Source: Variovorax sp. PAMC 28711
GTDB taxonomy: Bacteria; Pseudomonadota; Gammaproteobacteria; Burkholderiales; Burkholderiaceae_C
Direction of reading: 5' to 3'
DNA: 64,000 bases
Assembly: GCF_001577265.1 (NCBI RefSeq)
Contig: NZ_CP014517.1
Coordinates: 4,066,501 to 4,130,500 of the forward strand
Both the position numbers and the translations under genes were made by a program. Below, piece after piece: positions 8,251 through 15,792 of the stretch. Position 1 is the stretch's first letter. The number at the start of each line of letters is the position of its first letter. The notes under the pieces are model-generated. The model was not told the origin of the DNA and made no database searches. It saw only the letters and a program-made list of their open reading frames with translations.

Positions 8251-10304
8251 ACCCGGTGGCCGCGCCGATGGACGCCGTCGGCACTGCCGACGCGGCCCTC
8301 CAAAAACCCGACGAGCCGGGCACACCCCCCTTCGTCGGGGCGTTGTTCTGGGTGGCCGTCGCGTTCTCCGTCTTCCAGGTCATCACGGCCGCCTTCAGCC
8401 CGCTGTCGAGCTCCGTGGTCAGGGCGGTCCACGTTGGATTCCTGCTGCTGCTCACATTCGTCCTGTATCCGCCGCTGCGTCAGCGCTGGCTGGGGTGGGG
8501 CGTCGGCGTGGTGGCATTCGGGACCGGGCTCTACCACTGGGCATTCGAGGCCGATCTGATTCAGCGGGCGGGCGACCTGACCACCGCCGACATGGTGGTC
8601 GGCGTGCTCGTCATTGCGCTGGTGTTCGAAGGCGCACGTCGAATCATGGGGTTCGCGTTGCCGCTGATCTGCGCGATGTTCCTGGCGTATGGCCTGTTCG
8701 GCCAGTATCTGCCCGGCGTGCTGGCGCACCGCGGCTACGGCATTGATCAGATCGTCGGCCAGCTCGGTTTCGGCACCGAGGGCATCTATGGCACGCCGAC
8801 CTACGTGTCGTCTTCCTACATCTACCTGTTCATCCTGTTCGGCGCGTTTCTCGAGCAGGCCGGGATGATCACGCTGTTCACCGACTTTGCGCTGGGCCTG
8901 TTCGGCCACACCAAGGGCGGCCCGGCCAAGGTGGCGGTGGTGTCCTCCGGTCTGATGGGGACCATCAGCGGCTCGGGGGTCGCGAACGTCGTGACCACCG
9001 GCCAGTTCACCATTCCGCTGATGAAGCGTTTCGGCTACAACTCGGCTTTTGCCGGCGGCGTCGAGGCCACATCGAGCATGGGCGGGCAGATCATGCCGCC
9101 CGTCATGGGCGCCGTTGCGTTCATCATGGCGGAGACGATCGACGTGCCGTACGTGGAGATCTGCAAGGCGGCGGCCATCCCGGCGATGCTCTATTTCCTG
9201 ACCGCGTTCATCATGGTTCATCTGGAGGCCGGTCGCCGTGGGCTGATCGGCATGCCGAAGGACCAGTGCCCCGATCCATGGGCTGCGATCAAGCTGCGCT
9301 GGTACCTCATCCTGCCGCTGGCGGTGCTGGTCTGGTTGCTGTTCTCGGGCTATACGCCGCTGTTCTCGGGGATGGTGGGACTGGCGCTCACGGTCGTGCT
9401 GATCTTCGGCGCGGCGATCACGACGCGCTTCGGTGGCAACACCTTGCGCATGATCTTCTGGATCCTGATCGGCCTGGCGGCATCCTCGTTTTTCGCCTAC
9501 GGCATCGGCGCCATCATGGCGCTGGCCCTTGTCATGGCGGCCGTGCTCTGGTTTCTGAAGGGCGGTCGTGCCACGCTTCGCACCGCGGTGAATTCGCTGG
9601 CCGAGGGCGCCAAGCATGCGCTGCCGGTCGGCATCGCCTGCGCGCTCGTCGGTGTGATCATCGGCATCCTGACCTTGACAGGCGCGGCCACGCTGTTCGC
9701 GGGTTACATCATCCAGATCGGCAAGGACAGCCTGTTCCTGAGCCTGGTGCTCACGATGCTGGTGTGCCTTGTGCTGGGCATGGGCATTCCGACGATCCCG
9801 AACTACATCATCACCAGTTCGCTGGCCGCGCCAGCGCTGCTGCAACTGGGCGTGCCGCTTATCGTCTCGCACATGTTCGTGTTCTATTTCGGCATCATGG
9901 CCGACCTCACGCCGCCGGTGGCACTGGCGGCGTTCGCAGCGGCGCCGATCGCCAAGGAATCGGGACTGAAGATCGGCATGCAGGCCTTGCGCATCGCCAT
10001 CGCCGGCTTCGTGGTGCCGTTCATGGCGGTCTACGCGCCGGCATTGATGCTGCAGGGCGGCACCTGGTTCGACACCGGGTACGTGGTGTTGAAGGCGATC
10101 GCAGCGATCATTCTGTGGGGTGGCGCGGCCATCGGCTACTGGATCGGCCCGCTGCGCTGGTTCGAACGGCTGTGGGCCTTCGTGGCCGCGGGCTTCCTGG
10201 TCGCCGCACTGCCGGCGACCGACGAGATCGGGCTTGGCATGGCCGGCGCGCTCGCGTTGTGGCACGTGATCCGGCTGCGCCGCAGCCGTGCGGCGCCGGT
10301 CTGA
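8247..10304 (+). CDS. TRAP transporter fused permease (4TM + 12TM)
   Basis: The 685-residue polytopic protein combines the small (DctQ-like, first ~150 residues) and large (DctM-like) subunits in one chain, as is usual for TAXI-type TRAP systems. The DctM part shows GTISGSGVANVVTTGQFTIP and GGQIMPPVMGAVAFIMAE, both family signatures, and a C-terminal DLTPPVALAAFAAAPIAK segment. It is a secondary, ion-driven importer in the inner membrane. The start overlaps the binding-protein stop, and a DUF1850 protein follows after 3 bp, which is a common partner for this transporter type. Confidence 0.93.
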   Translation: MNPVAAPMDAVGTADAALQKPDEPGTPPFVGALFWVAVAFSVFQVITAAFSPLSSSVVRAVHVGFLLLLTFVLYPPLRQRWLGWGVGVVAFGTGLYHWAFEADLIQRAGDLTTADMVVGVLVIALVFEGARRIMGFALPLICAMFLAYGLFGQYLPGVLAHRGYGIDQIVGQLGFGTEGIYGTPTYVSSSYIYLFILFGAFLEQAGMITLFTDFALGLFGHTKGGPAKVAVVSSGLMGTISGSGVANVVTTGQFTIPLMKRFGYNSAFAGGVEATSSMGGQIMPPVMGAVAFIMAETIDVPYVEICKAAAIPAMLYFLTAFIMVHLEAGRRGLIGMPKDQCPDPWAAIKLRWYLILPLAVLVWLLFSGYTPLFSGMVGLALTVVLIFGAAITTRFGGNTLRMIFWILIGLAASSFFAYGIGAIMALALVMAAVLWFLKGGRATLRTAVNSLAEGAKHALPVGIACALVGVIIGILTLTGAATLFAGYIIQIGKDSLFLSLVLTMLVCLVLGMGIPTIPNYIITSSLAAPALLQLGVPLIVSHMFVFYFGIMADLTPPVALAAFAAAPIAKESGLKIGMQALRIAIAGFVVPFMAVYAPALMLQGGTWFDTGYVVLKAIAAIILWGGAAIGYWIGPLRWFERLWAFVAAGFLVAALPATDEIGLGMAGALALWHVIRLRRSRAAPV

Positions 10305-10307
10305 GCA

Positions 10308-10742
10308 ATGGTGGGCCTCGCCGCAGTCTGCCTGGCGGCCGGCGCGCTTCACGTGGCCATCCCGGCCGACCACTTCACGTTGCGGTGGCAACACTCGATC
10401 GAGAAGGTCGAATGGGACGAGGACTACGTTGTCGCAGGCAATTGGCTCATGCTGAGCGGCGCCCGCATCCGCGGCTCGGGCGCTGGCATGGAGCCGCCAC
10501 CCGACGCCTGGCTGGACCACGGCGTGTGGCACTACACCCTGGCCGACCCGTGGCGTAAGGAACTCGTGCTGGCGCGCTCCGACTACTCGCGTGACTACGC
10601 GTTGTGTTTCGACGGGCGATGCAGCAGCATGGGCCAATGGATTCCCACTTCAGCCGGCACGACGGTGCTCAGCGCTTGCCAGCACACGCGACCCGACACC
10701 CATGACCGCCAGACTTCGCAAACTCATCAACCAGCTCGGTGA
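10308..10742 (+). CDS. DUF1850 protein associated with TAXI-TRAP transporter
   Basis: The 144-residue protein has a short hydrophobic N-terminus and the DUF1850 core: LRWQHSIEKVEWDEDYVV, a GSGAGMEPPPDAWLDHGVWH stretch, and LVLARSDYSRDYALC. The family has no known activity but is almost always found beside fused TAXI-TRAP permeases, as here, so an accessory role in that transporter is the best guess. The last ~41 bases overlap the next gene in another frame; the polar tail encoded there looks non-conserved. Confidence 0.8.
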   Translation: MVGLAAVCLAAGALHVAIPADHFTLRWQHSIEKVEWDEDYVVAGNWLMLSGARIRGSGAGMEPPPDAWLDHGVWHYTLADPWRKELVLARSDYSRDYALCFDGRCSSMGQWIPTSAGTTVLSACQHTRPDTHDRQTSQTHQPAR

Positions 10743-12021
10743 AACCTTCTGGCTGTTGCCCGGCGGCATGGTGCTCGGTGGCATCTTGCTGGCCTTCGCG
10801 CTCCTCGGCATCGACCAGAGCGGCCGCTTGCCCGCCTGGTTGACCGACAGTCACTGGTTGTACAACGGCGGCGGGACGGGCGCGCGTACCTTGCTCGGTG
10901 CGATCGCCTCATCGACGATCGGCGTCGCCGGTACGGTGTTCTCCATCACCATTGCCGCGCTGTCGCTCGCGGCCGGGCAGATGGGACCGCGCCTGCTGCG
11001 CAATTTCACACGCGACCGCGGCGTGCAGATCACGCTCGGGGCCTACCTCGGCACCTTTTCCTATGCGTTGATGGTGCTTCGCAGCGTCAGGACGCAAGAG
11101 GAGGGGCCATTCACCCCGCACCTTGCGCTGACGGTGGGCATCCTGCTGGCCTTCGCCTGCGTGGGGACGCTCGTTTACTTCGTGGCCCACATGGCCAACC
11201 GCATCAATGTCGACACCGTGGTCGAACTGGTCAGCGACGACATCCGCCATGCCATGAACGCCGTGGTGACGGACAAGGCGCAACCGGCGCCACCACCCGC
11301 CATGTTCTGGGCCGACGCGGTGCCAGTCGTCGACACCCGCCGCGGCTACCTGCAGCAGCTCGACGAAGCGGGATTGGCAAACTGGGCCGCAAAAAACGGC
11401 ACGGCCATTCGTTTGCTGGTGCGACGCGGCGATTATGTTTTTCCGGGCGCGCCGATCGCGCTCCTGTCGGTCCAGGTTCCCGAGGCCGAGGACGCGATTC
11501 GCAACGCGACCGCGCTGGGCGCCACCCGTGGCAGCGGCGGCGATGCCGAGTACGCGGTGCGACAACTGGTGGAAGTGGCGGTCCGCGCCCTCTCGCCGGG
11601 CATCAACGACCCGCACACGGCGATGAGCGTGCTCGACCGGCTCGGCGCCGCACTGTGCGATCTGGCCGGCACCCATCTGCCGAGCGGCGTGACGATGCGC
11701 GATGACGCGGTCGCGCTGGTCGTGCCGAATGTGAGCTATCGCAGCCTGGTCAACGTCATGTTCCACATGATCCGCCAGAACGCCGCCGGGAGCACGGCCG
11801 TGATGATCCGGCTGCTCGACGTGCTGACGGCCGTTGCGGCCTGCGAAAGCGACAAGGATCGACGCGCGGCGCTGCTGGACCATGCCAACATGGTCTGGCT
11901 GGACGCGCAGCGCAACATCGCGAACAGCTCCGATCTTGCCGACGTCGGCCGAAGGCACGACACATTGCGCCGTACGCTTGCCCACGGCGCCTTGGGCGCC
12001 ATCGGTGCCCGGAGTCTCTAG
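10702..12021 (+). CDS. DUF2254 integral membrane protein
   Basis: The 439-residue protein carries four N-terminal helices (about residues 18-40, 65-95, 110-135, 150-175), including ASSTIGVAGTVFSITIAALS and an AAGQMGPRLLRNFTRDRGVQ segment, the signature of DUF2254. The soluble C-terminal half contains VRALSPGINDPHTAMSVLDR, also diagnostic. The function of the family is not established. Its start lies inside the 3' end of the DUF1850 gene and a cation/proton antiporter follows 19 bp downstream, so all three are probably in one transcript. Confidence 0.85.
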   Translation: MTARLRKLINQLGETFWLLPGGMVLGGILLAFALLGIDQSGRLPAWLTDSHWLYNGGGTGARTLLGAIASSTIGVAGTVFSITIAALSLAAGQMGPRLLRNFTRDRGVQITLGAYLGTFSYALMVLRSVRTQEEGPFTPHLALTVGILLAFACVGTLVYFVAHMANRINVDTVVELVSDDIRHAMNAVVTDKAQPAPPPAMFWADAVPVVDTRRGYLQQLDEAGLANWAAKNGTAIRLLVRRGDYVFPGAPIALLSVQVPEAEDAIRNATALGATRGSGGDAEYAVRQLVEVAVRALSPGINDPHTAMSVLDRLGAALCDLAGTHLPSGVTMRDDAVALVVPNVSYRSLVNVMFHMIRQNAAGSTAVMIRLLDVLTAVAACESDKDRRAALLDHANMVWLDAQRNIANSSDLADVGRRHDTLRRTLAHGALGAIGARSL

Positions 12022-12040
12022 CGCGCCGTCAGGACCTTTC

Positions 12041-13282
12041 ATGCTCGACATCGCCGCCATCTGTCTCGTCGTCACCGCACTGCTGGCGTACCTCAACCAC
12101 CGTTTCGTGCGGCTGCCCACCACCATCGGCGTGATGGCCATCGCGCTGTTCATTTCGCTCGTCATGGTCGGGCTCGATGCGATCGGCCTCGACCACGGGC
12201 TGCGGCAGTACGAAGAGTCGTTCCTGCGGTCGATCGACTTCACCGACGTGTTGATGCAGGGCATGTTGTCCTTTCTTCTTTTCGCAGGCGCGCTGCATGT
12301 CGACCTGCGTGCGCTGCGGCAGTACCGCTGGCAGGTCGCGACGCTTGCCTTGGTCGGCACGCTGATCTCGACCGTGGTCGTCGGCGTCGGCATGTGGCTG
12401 GTGCTTCCGCTGGTGAATGTGGAGCTTTCCCTGCTGCACTGCCTGATCTTCGGGGCGCTCATCTCACCGACCGATCCGATCGCCGTCATGGGGATCCTGA
12501 GTTCCGCCGGTGCGCCCAAGAACCTCGAGCTCGTCATTGCCGGCGAGTCGCTGTTCAACGACGGGGTCGGCGTGGTGGTCTTCGCGCTGCTGCTTGGCGT
12601 GCTGGCAAGCGGCACTACGCCGACGATCGAAGGGGCGGGCGCTATTTTGTTGCGCGAGGCAGGCGGCGGCATCGCATTCGGCCTGGTGCTGGGCTTTGTC
12701 ACGTTCCATCTGTTGCGCAGCATCGACCAATACCAGGTGGAGGTCCTGCTCACGCTCGCCACCGTGATGGGCGGCTACGCACTCGCCAGCCACCTGCATG
12801 TTTCGGGTCCGCTGGCGATGGTCGTGTGCGGTCTCATGATCGGCAACGGCGGGCGCGCGCTTGCGATGTCCGATCACACGCGTCGCTACATCGACATGTT
12901 CTGGGAACTGGTCGATGAAATCCTGAACGCCGTGCTCTTCGTGCTCATCGGCATGGAGGTGCTGCTGATCGCGTTCACGGTGCCGATTCTGTTTGCGGGT
13001 GGCGTCGCCATCCTGGTGACGCTGGCGGCACGCTGGCTCACGGTCGGGATTCCCGTTCGGTTGGCGAGCGACCTGTTCAAGCTGCCGAAAGGGTCGTCGC
13101 GCGTGCTCGCATGGGGCGGGTTGCGGGGCGGCATCTCGGTGGCACTGGCGCTCTCACTGCCACTGGGTAGCGAACGCGAGATCATTCTCGCGCTCACGTA
13201 CTGCGTGGTGGTGTTCTCGATCCTGGTTCAAGGACTGACCATCGGGCGAGTGGTGCGTGCCGCGGTCGGCGCTTCGCGCTGA
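12041..13282 (+). CDS. Na+/H+ antiporter, CPA1 family
   Basis: The 413-residue protein has about twelve helices. The conserved core of CPA1 exchangers is visible: FGALISPTDPIAVMGIL (the functional Asp pair region), AGESLFNDGVGVVVFALL (the ND motif) and a late WGGLRGGISVALALSLP segment. It exchanges cytoplasmic Na+ (or K+) for protons. The hydrophilic C-terminal tail found in some NhaP/NhaG proteins is absent. It ends the run of membrane genes that starts with the TAXI transporter. Confidence 0.92.
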   Translation: MLDIAAICLVVTALLAYLNHRFVRLPTTIGVMAIALFISLVMVGLDAIGLDHGLRQYEESFLRSIDFTDVLMQGMLSFLLFAGALHVDLRALRQYRWQVATLALVGTLISTVVVGVGMWLVLPLVNVELSLLHCLIFGALISPTDPIAVMGILSSAGAPKNLELVIAGESLFNDGVGVVVFALLLGVLASGTTPTIEGAGAILLREAGGGIAFGLVLGFVTFHLLRSIDQYQVEVLLTLATVMGGYALASHLHVSGPLAMVVCGLMIGNGGRALAMSDHTRRYIDMFWELVDEILNAVLFVLIGMEVLLIAFTVPILFAGGVAILVTLAARWLTVGIPVRLASDLFKLPKGSSRVLAWGGLRGGISVALALSLPLGSEREIILALTYCVVVFSILVQGLTIGRVVRAAVGASR

Positions 13283-13359
13283 GTGGTCGAAATTCACACG
13301 TGCGGGCGTGGAACGATGCGGCATCCGCACAAAACTCTTCGACGGCCGACAATCGGCCG

Positions 13360-13803
13360 ATGAAACCATCCTCGTCACGTCTTGCCCTGGTCATTGTGGC
13401 TGTCACAGCCTCGTTCATGCTGGCGAGCTGCTCCACGCCAGGCCCGGTGCCCGCCGGGGACCGCACGGCACTGGCATGCACACTGCCGGGAAGCTGTGTC
13501 GACTCTCTCGGGATGGGCGGCCTCTCGCCGCTCAAGTACCGCGGCACGCCGGCGCAGGCGCAGGCGCGACTCGAGGCGACGCTGAAGACGTTTCCCGAAG
13601 CTCAGGTCGTGCACCGGGAAACGCTGGCGATGCAGGTGATCTTCACCACGCCCGCGGGCTTCCGCGACCAGGTCGACTTTCAGATTGACCCCGCGGCCGA
13701 AAGCATCGATTTCCGGTCGCGTTCGCTGTTCGGCCTGTTCGACTTCGGCAAGAACCGCTCCCGCATGCAGGACTTCGCCCAGCGCTTCCGGTCGCCGGTT
13801 TGA
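13360..13803 (+). CDS. DUF1499 lipoprotein
   Basis: The 147-residue protein starts with a lipoprotein signal ending SFMLASCS (lipid cysteine near residue 24). The remainder fits DUF1499: LSPLKYRGTPAQAQARLEATL, then VQVIFTT-like strands, and IDFRSRSLFGLFDFGKNRSRM near the C-terminus. The family is widespread and has no assigned activity. It stands alone 77 bp after the antiporter and is convergent with the rhodanese gene, with a 58-bp gap that contains only a weak hairpin without a T-run. Confidence 0.85.
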   Translation: MKPSSSRLALVIVAVTASFMLASCSTPGPVPAGDRTALACTLPGSCVDSLGMGGLSPLKYRGTPAQAQARLEATLKTFPEAQVVHRETLAMQVIFTTPAGFRDQVDFQIDPAAESIDFRSRSLFGLFDFGKNRSRMQDFAQRFRSPV

Positions 13804-13861
13804 AGACGACGACCGGGCGACGGCAGGGGATTCCGGCGTGACGCTCCGAGGCGAAGCGCTT

Positions 13862-14269
13862 TCAGCGCTTGTGCTCGCTCGGCAAGCGGGCTATGCGATC
13901 GGTAGTACCACCCGAATCGACCCAGTCCGGGAACGAGCCCAGGTTGAAGACCGACGAATAGCCCATCGCCTGGAGCGCCATGCCGGCCAGCGCCGACCGC
14001 CCTCCGACGGCGCAGTAGAGGATGACCGTTCTGTCGCGGCGAAACTCGGGGTCGTGCAGCGGCGAGTCCGGATCGGCCCTGAACTCCAGCAGGCCGCGTG
14101 GAACGTGCACCGCACCCTCGACCTTGCCGCGTTCCGCAAGCTCATCGGCTTCGCGAACGTCCACGATGAGCGCATCGTGCTCGGCGACTTGTCGTCGCGC
14201 CGCCTCCGGCGAAATGCGGGGCACTGCAGCCTCGGCGGCTGCGAGCAGCTCCTTGACGCCCCGGTTCAC
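13862..14269 (-). CDS. Rhodanese-like sulfurtransferase, single domain
   Basis: The 135-residue protein starts at a GTG that overlaps the stop of the upstream DUF302 gene (GTGA), which fixes the start. The fold is complete: ISPEAARRQV, LIVDVREADELAERG, and the active-site loop YCAVGGRSALA with the catalytic cysteine near residue 86. Rhodaneses move sulfane sulfur, or bind analogous oxyanions, between thiols. Together with DUF302 it forms a two-gene unit that reads away from the ECF sigma operon and is served by the minus-strand ECF-type promoter at 14770-14799. A rhodanese (YnjE) is also part of the similar E. coli ynj locus. Confidence 0.88.
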   Translation of the reverse strand: MNRGVKELLAAAEAAVPRISPEAARRQVAEHDALIVDVREADELAERGKVEGAVHVPRGLLEFRADPDSPLHDPEFRRDRTVILYCAVGGRSALAGMALQAMGYSSVFNLGSFPDWVDSGGTTDRIARLPSEHKR

Positions 14270-14718
14270 GGCGCCGTCGCCGCTGCTGCCAATCCTGCCA
14301 ACGCTTTCGCCAGATTCGGGACGACAGCGCAGCGCGATGCGCCGTGGCGTGCAGCCATCCAGGCCGGGTCGTTGTAGCCGAACCAGACCTGGCCCTTGTC
14401 GTCTTGCCAGACCAGGGCCTTGAGTGGCAGGTCGATGCCTGCCGTCTGCGCGCATTCGAGCAGCGGCGTGCCCCCTTGGGGATTGCCGAAGATGAAGACC
14501 TCGGTCGGTCTCAAGGTGGTGCCGATGGTCGCGGCACCGGCGGCATGGTCGATGCGCGCGAAGAGCTTCAGGCCGCGCGCCTGAACGGCCGCCACCAGGC
14601 GGGATGCTGTGTCGGCGGTGGAATGCGGGCTTTTGACCACCACCAGGCCATCGGCCGCATGCGCTGCGAGCGCGCAACCCAGAACCAGGGCGGCCGTGGC
14701 CGATTTCAGGAATGTCAT
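14266..14718 (-). CDS. DUF302 periplasmic protein
   Basis: The 150-residue protein has a signal peptide (LVLGCALAAHAADG) and one DUF302 domain: VVKSPHSTADTASRLVAAVQ, LKLFARIDHAAGA, TEVFIFGNPQGGTPLLE and the conserved LPLKALVWQDDKGQVWFGYN stretch. Members form a small dimeric fold; their ligand is unknown. It is the first gene of a two-gene unit with the rhodanese. The ATG lies about 45 nt downstream of the start point predicted from the minus-strand ECF-type promoter, supporting co-regulation with the divergent sigma factor. Confidence 0.88.
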   Translation of the reverse strand: MTFLKSATAALVLGCALAAHAADGLVVVKSPHSTADTASRLVAAVQARGLKLFARIDHAAGAATIGTTLRPTEVFIFGNPQGGTPLLECAQTAGIDLPLKALVWQDDKGQVWFGYNDPAWMAARHGASRCAVVPNLAKALAGLAAAATAP

Positions 14719-14769
14719 GGTGAAGATCTTTCATGGCGAAAACGAACTGGAAAACTCAGCCGTGCCGAT

Positions 14770-14799
14770 TTGGACGACGATGTCTTGCTGGTTCTTACA
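14770..14799 (-). promoter_or_regulatory. ECF-type promoter facing DUF302-rhodanese
   Basis: On the minus strand a -35-like TGTAAGAA (14799 to 14792) is followed after 15 nt by a -10-like CGTCCAA (14776 to 14770). CGTC is the usual -10 core of ECF sigma promoters. The same two elements recur at 14817-14846, 24110-24138 and 24154-24182. The predicted start is near 14763, about 45 nt before the DUF302 ATG. Confidence 0.72.
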
Positions 14800-14816
14800 C
14801 TGTGCCACCCCCGGGC

Positions 14817-14846
14817 TGTAAGCAATGCCTACCGCCAGGCGTCCAA
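14817..14846 (+). promoter_or_regulatory. ECF-type promoter facing the sigma factor operon (autoregulation)
   Basis: On the plus strand TGTAAGCA (14817-14824) is followed after 15 nt by CGTCCAA (14840-14846). It is the divergent partner of the promoter at 14770-14799, with the two -35 elements 17 bp apart. It lies directly upstream of the ECF sigma gene, as expected for a self-activating sigma factor. The predicted start near 14853 falls almost on an in-frame ATG at 14852, so a leaderless longer form of the sigma factor is possible. Confidence 0.72.
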
Positions 14847-14953
14847 CCCGAATGACCTTGCAACAATCCGCTTGGCCCAGCGCGAACCTGCGCCAACAAC
14901 TCGATCAGCGTGTCGCCTTGGCAGTGAGCGAACAGCAAACACAGACTGCTTTC

Positions 14954-15586
14954 ATGACAAAAGCTTCTCCGGTCCCGTCAGTGCAACGGGAAAATAAGGG
15001 CGCCGGTGCGAGCCCTGCCGAACTGGTTTCGATACGCAGCGACATGCTCCGATTCGCCGCGCTCCAACTGGGCAACCGGGAAGCCGCCGAGGACATGGTG
15101 CAGGAAGCGATGGAGGCGGCGTTGCGGCACCTGCAAGGCTTCACGGGCCAGTCGTCGCTCAAGACCTGGGTCTTCGCGATCCTCAAGAACAAGATCATCG
15201 ATCACCTGCGTCAGTCCAGGCGGACCGTCAACTTTTCGAGTTTGACGAACCACGCAGACGGAGACGGCGAGCTCGACGTCGATGCGTTGTTCAATGAGCG
15301 CGGTGGCTGGCGCGACGGGCCGCGTCCAGTGGCATGGCCCAGCCCTGACGAGGCGGTGCAGTCCAAACAGTTTTGGATCGTGTTCGAAACCTGCCTTGAC
15401 CTGCTGGCGCCCAGAGCAGGAAAGATCTTCATGATGCGGGAGTTTCTCGGCTTCGAATCCGAAGAGATCTGTTTGCAGCTCGACCTCACCACGAGCAACC
15501 TGCACGTCATCCTTCACCGGTCGCGCCTCAAGTTGCGTGGCTGCCTCGAAAACGGCTGGGTCACACCGGGAGCCCGCGCATGCTGA
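14954..15586 (+). CDS. ECF-type RNA polymerase sigma factor
   Basis: The 210-residue protein has sigma-70 region 2 (MLRFAALQLGNREAAEDMVQ, then LKTWVFAILKNKIIDHLRQS for -10 recognition) and region 4 (MREFLGFESEEICLQLDL, then TTSNLHVILHRSRLKLR for the -35 helix-turn-helix). Regions 1 and 3 are missing, which defines the ECF group. The start at 14954 gives a normal N-terminus; an in-frame ATG at 14852 would add 34 residues. The next gene, overlapping by 7 bp, is a small zinc-finger protein typical of anti-sigma factors. A promoter identical in form to three others in the region lies upstream, so this sigma factor probably controls four transcription units between 13.9 and 28.9 kb. Confidence 0.92.
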   Translation: MTKASPVPSVQRENKGAGASPAELVSIRSDMLRFAALQLGNREAAEDMVQEAMEAALRHLQGFTGQSSLKTWVFAILKNKIIDHLRQSRRTVNFSSLTNHADGDGELDVDALFNERGGWRDGPRPVAWPSPDEAVQSKQFWIVFETCLDLLAPRAGKIFMMREFLGFESEEICLQLDLTTSNLHVILHRSRLKLRGCLENGWVTPGARAC

Positions 15587-15792
15587 ACTGCAAGGAAGTG
15601 ACGGAGATGTGCTCGCAAGAGATGGAGCGCGACCTGCGGTTGCAGGAGCGGATGTCGTTGCGCATGCACCTGATGATGTGCAGTGGCTGCAGCAACTTCC
15701 GGCGCCAGATGCACACGATGCGCAGTGCCATGCAGCACTATGCGAGCGGCGGCGCGGTCTCGACCTCCGACGAGCCAGGCGGCGACCGATGA
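15580..15792 (+). CDS. Small zinc-finger anti-sigma factor (zf-HC2 type)
   Basis: The 70-residue protein has the anti-sigma zinc-binding pattern: a cysteine at position 4 (LNCKEVTEM) and the HLMMCSGC segment (H-x3-C-x2-C, about residues 30-37). It has no membrane helix, so it is a soluble cytoplasmic inhibitor. Zinc-binding anti-sigma factors of this kind usually release their sigma partner when the thiols are oxidised or the metal is displaced, which suggests a redox or metal signal. It overlaps the sigma gene by 7 bp and its stop overlaps the next start (ATGA), so sigma, anti-sigma and propeller protein are translationally coupled. Confidence 0.85.
   Translation: MLNCKEVTEMCSQEMERDLRLQERMSLRMHLMMCSGCSNFRRQMHTMRSAMQHYASGGAVSTSDEPGGDR

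Noticed and set aside
8223..10637. 804-codon minus-strand ORF opposite the TRAP permease
   Set aside because: Repetitive charged composition without any domain, exactly antisense to a well-supported membrane protein gene.
10909..12762. 617-codon minus-strand ORF
   Set aside because: It spans two plus-strand genes (DUF2254 and the antiporter) with clear family motifs; serine/threonine-rich shadow.
13854..13870. Hairpin AAGCGC-TTTCA-GCGCTT between DUF1499 and rhodanese
   Set aside because: Six-bp stem without a T-run and overlapping the rhodanese stop codon; too weak to call a terminator.
13862..14734. One 290-residue protein covering rhodanese and DUF302
   Set aside because: Its first half is the DUF302 gene in a wrong frame; DUF302 has its own signal peptide and start, and the rhodanese begins at the GTG at 14269.
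14792..14822. TTCTTACA...TGTAAG as a repressor palindrome
   Set aside because: At both loci the half-sites are better explained as -35 elements of back-to-back ECF promoters, because each is followed by CGTC(C/T)AA at 14-15 nt.
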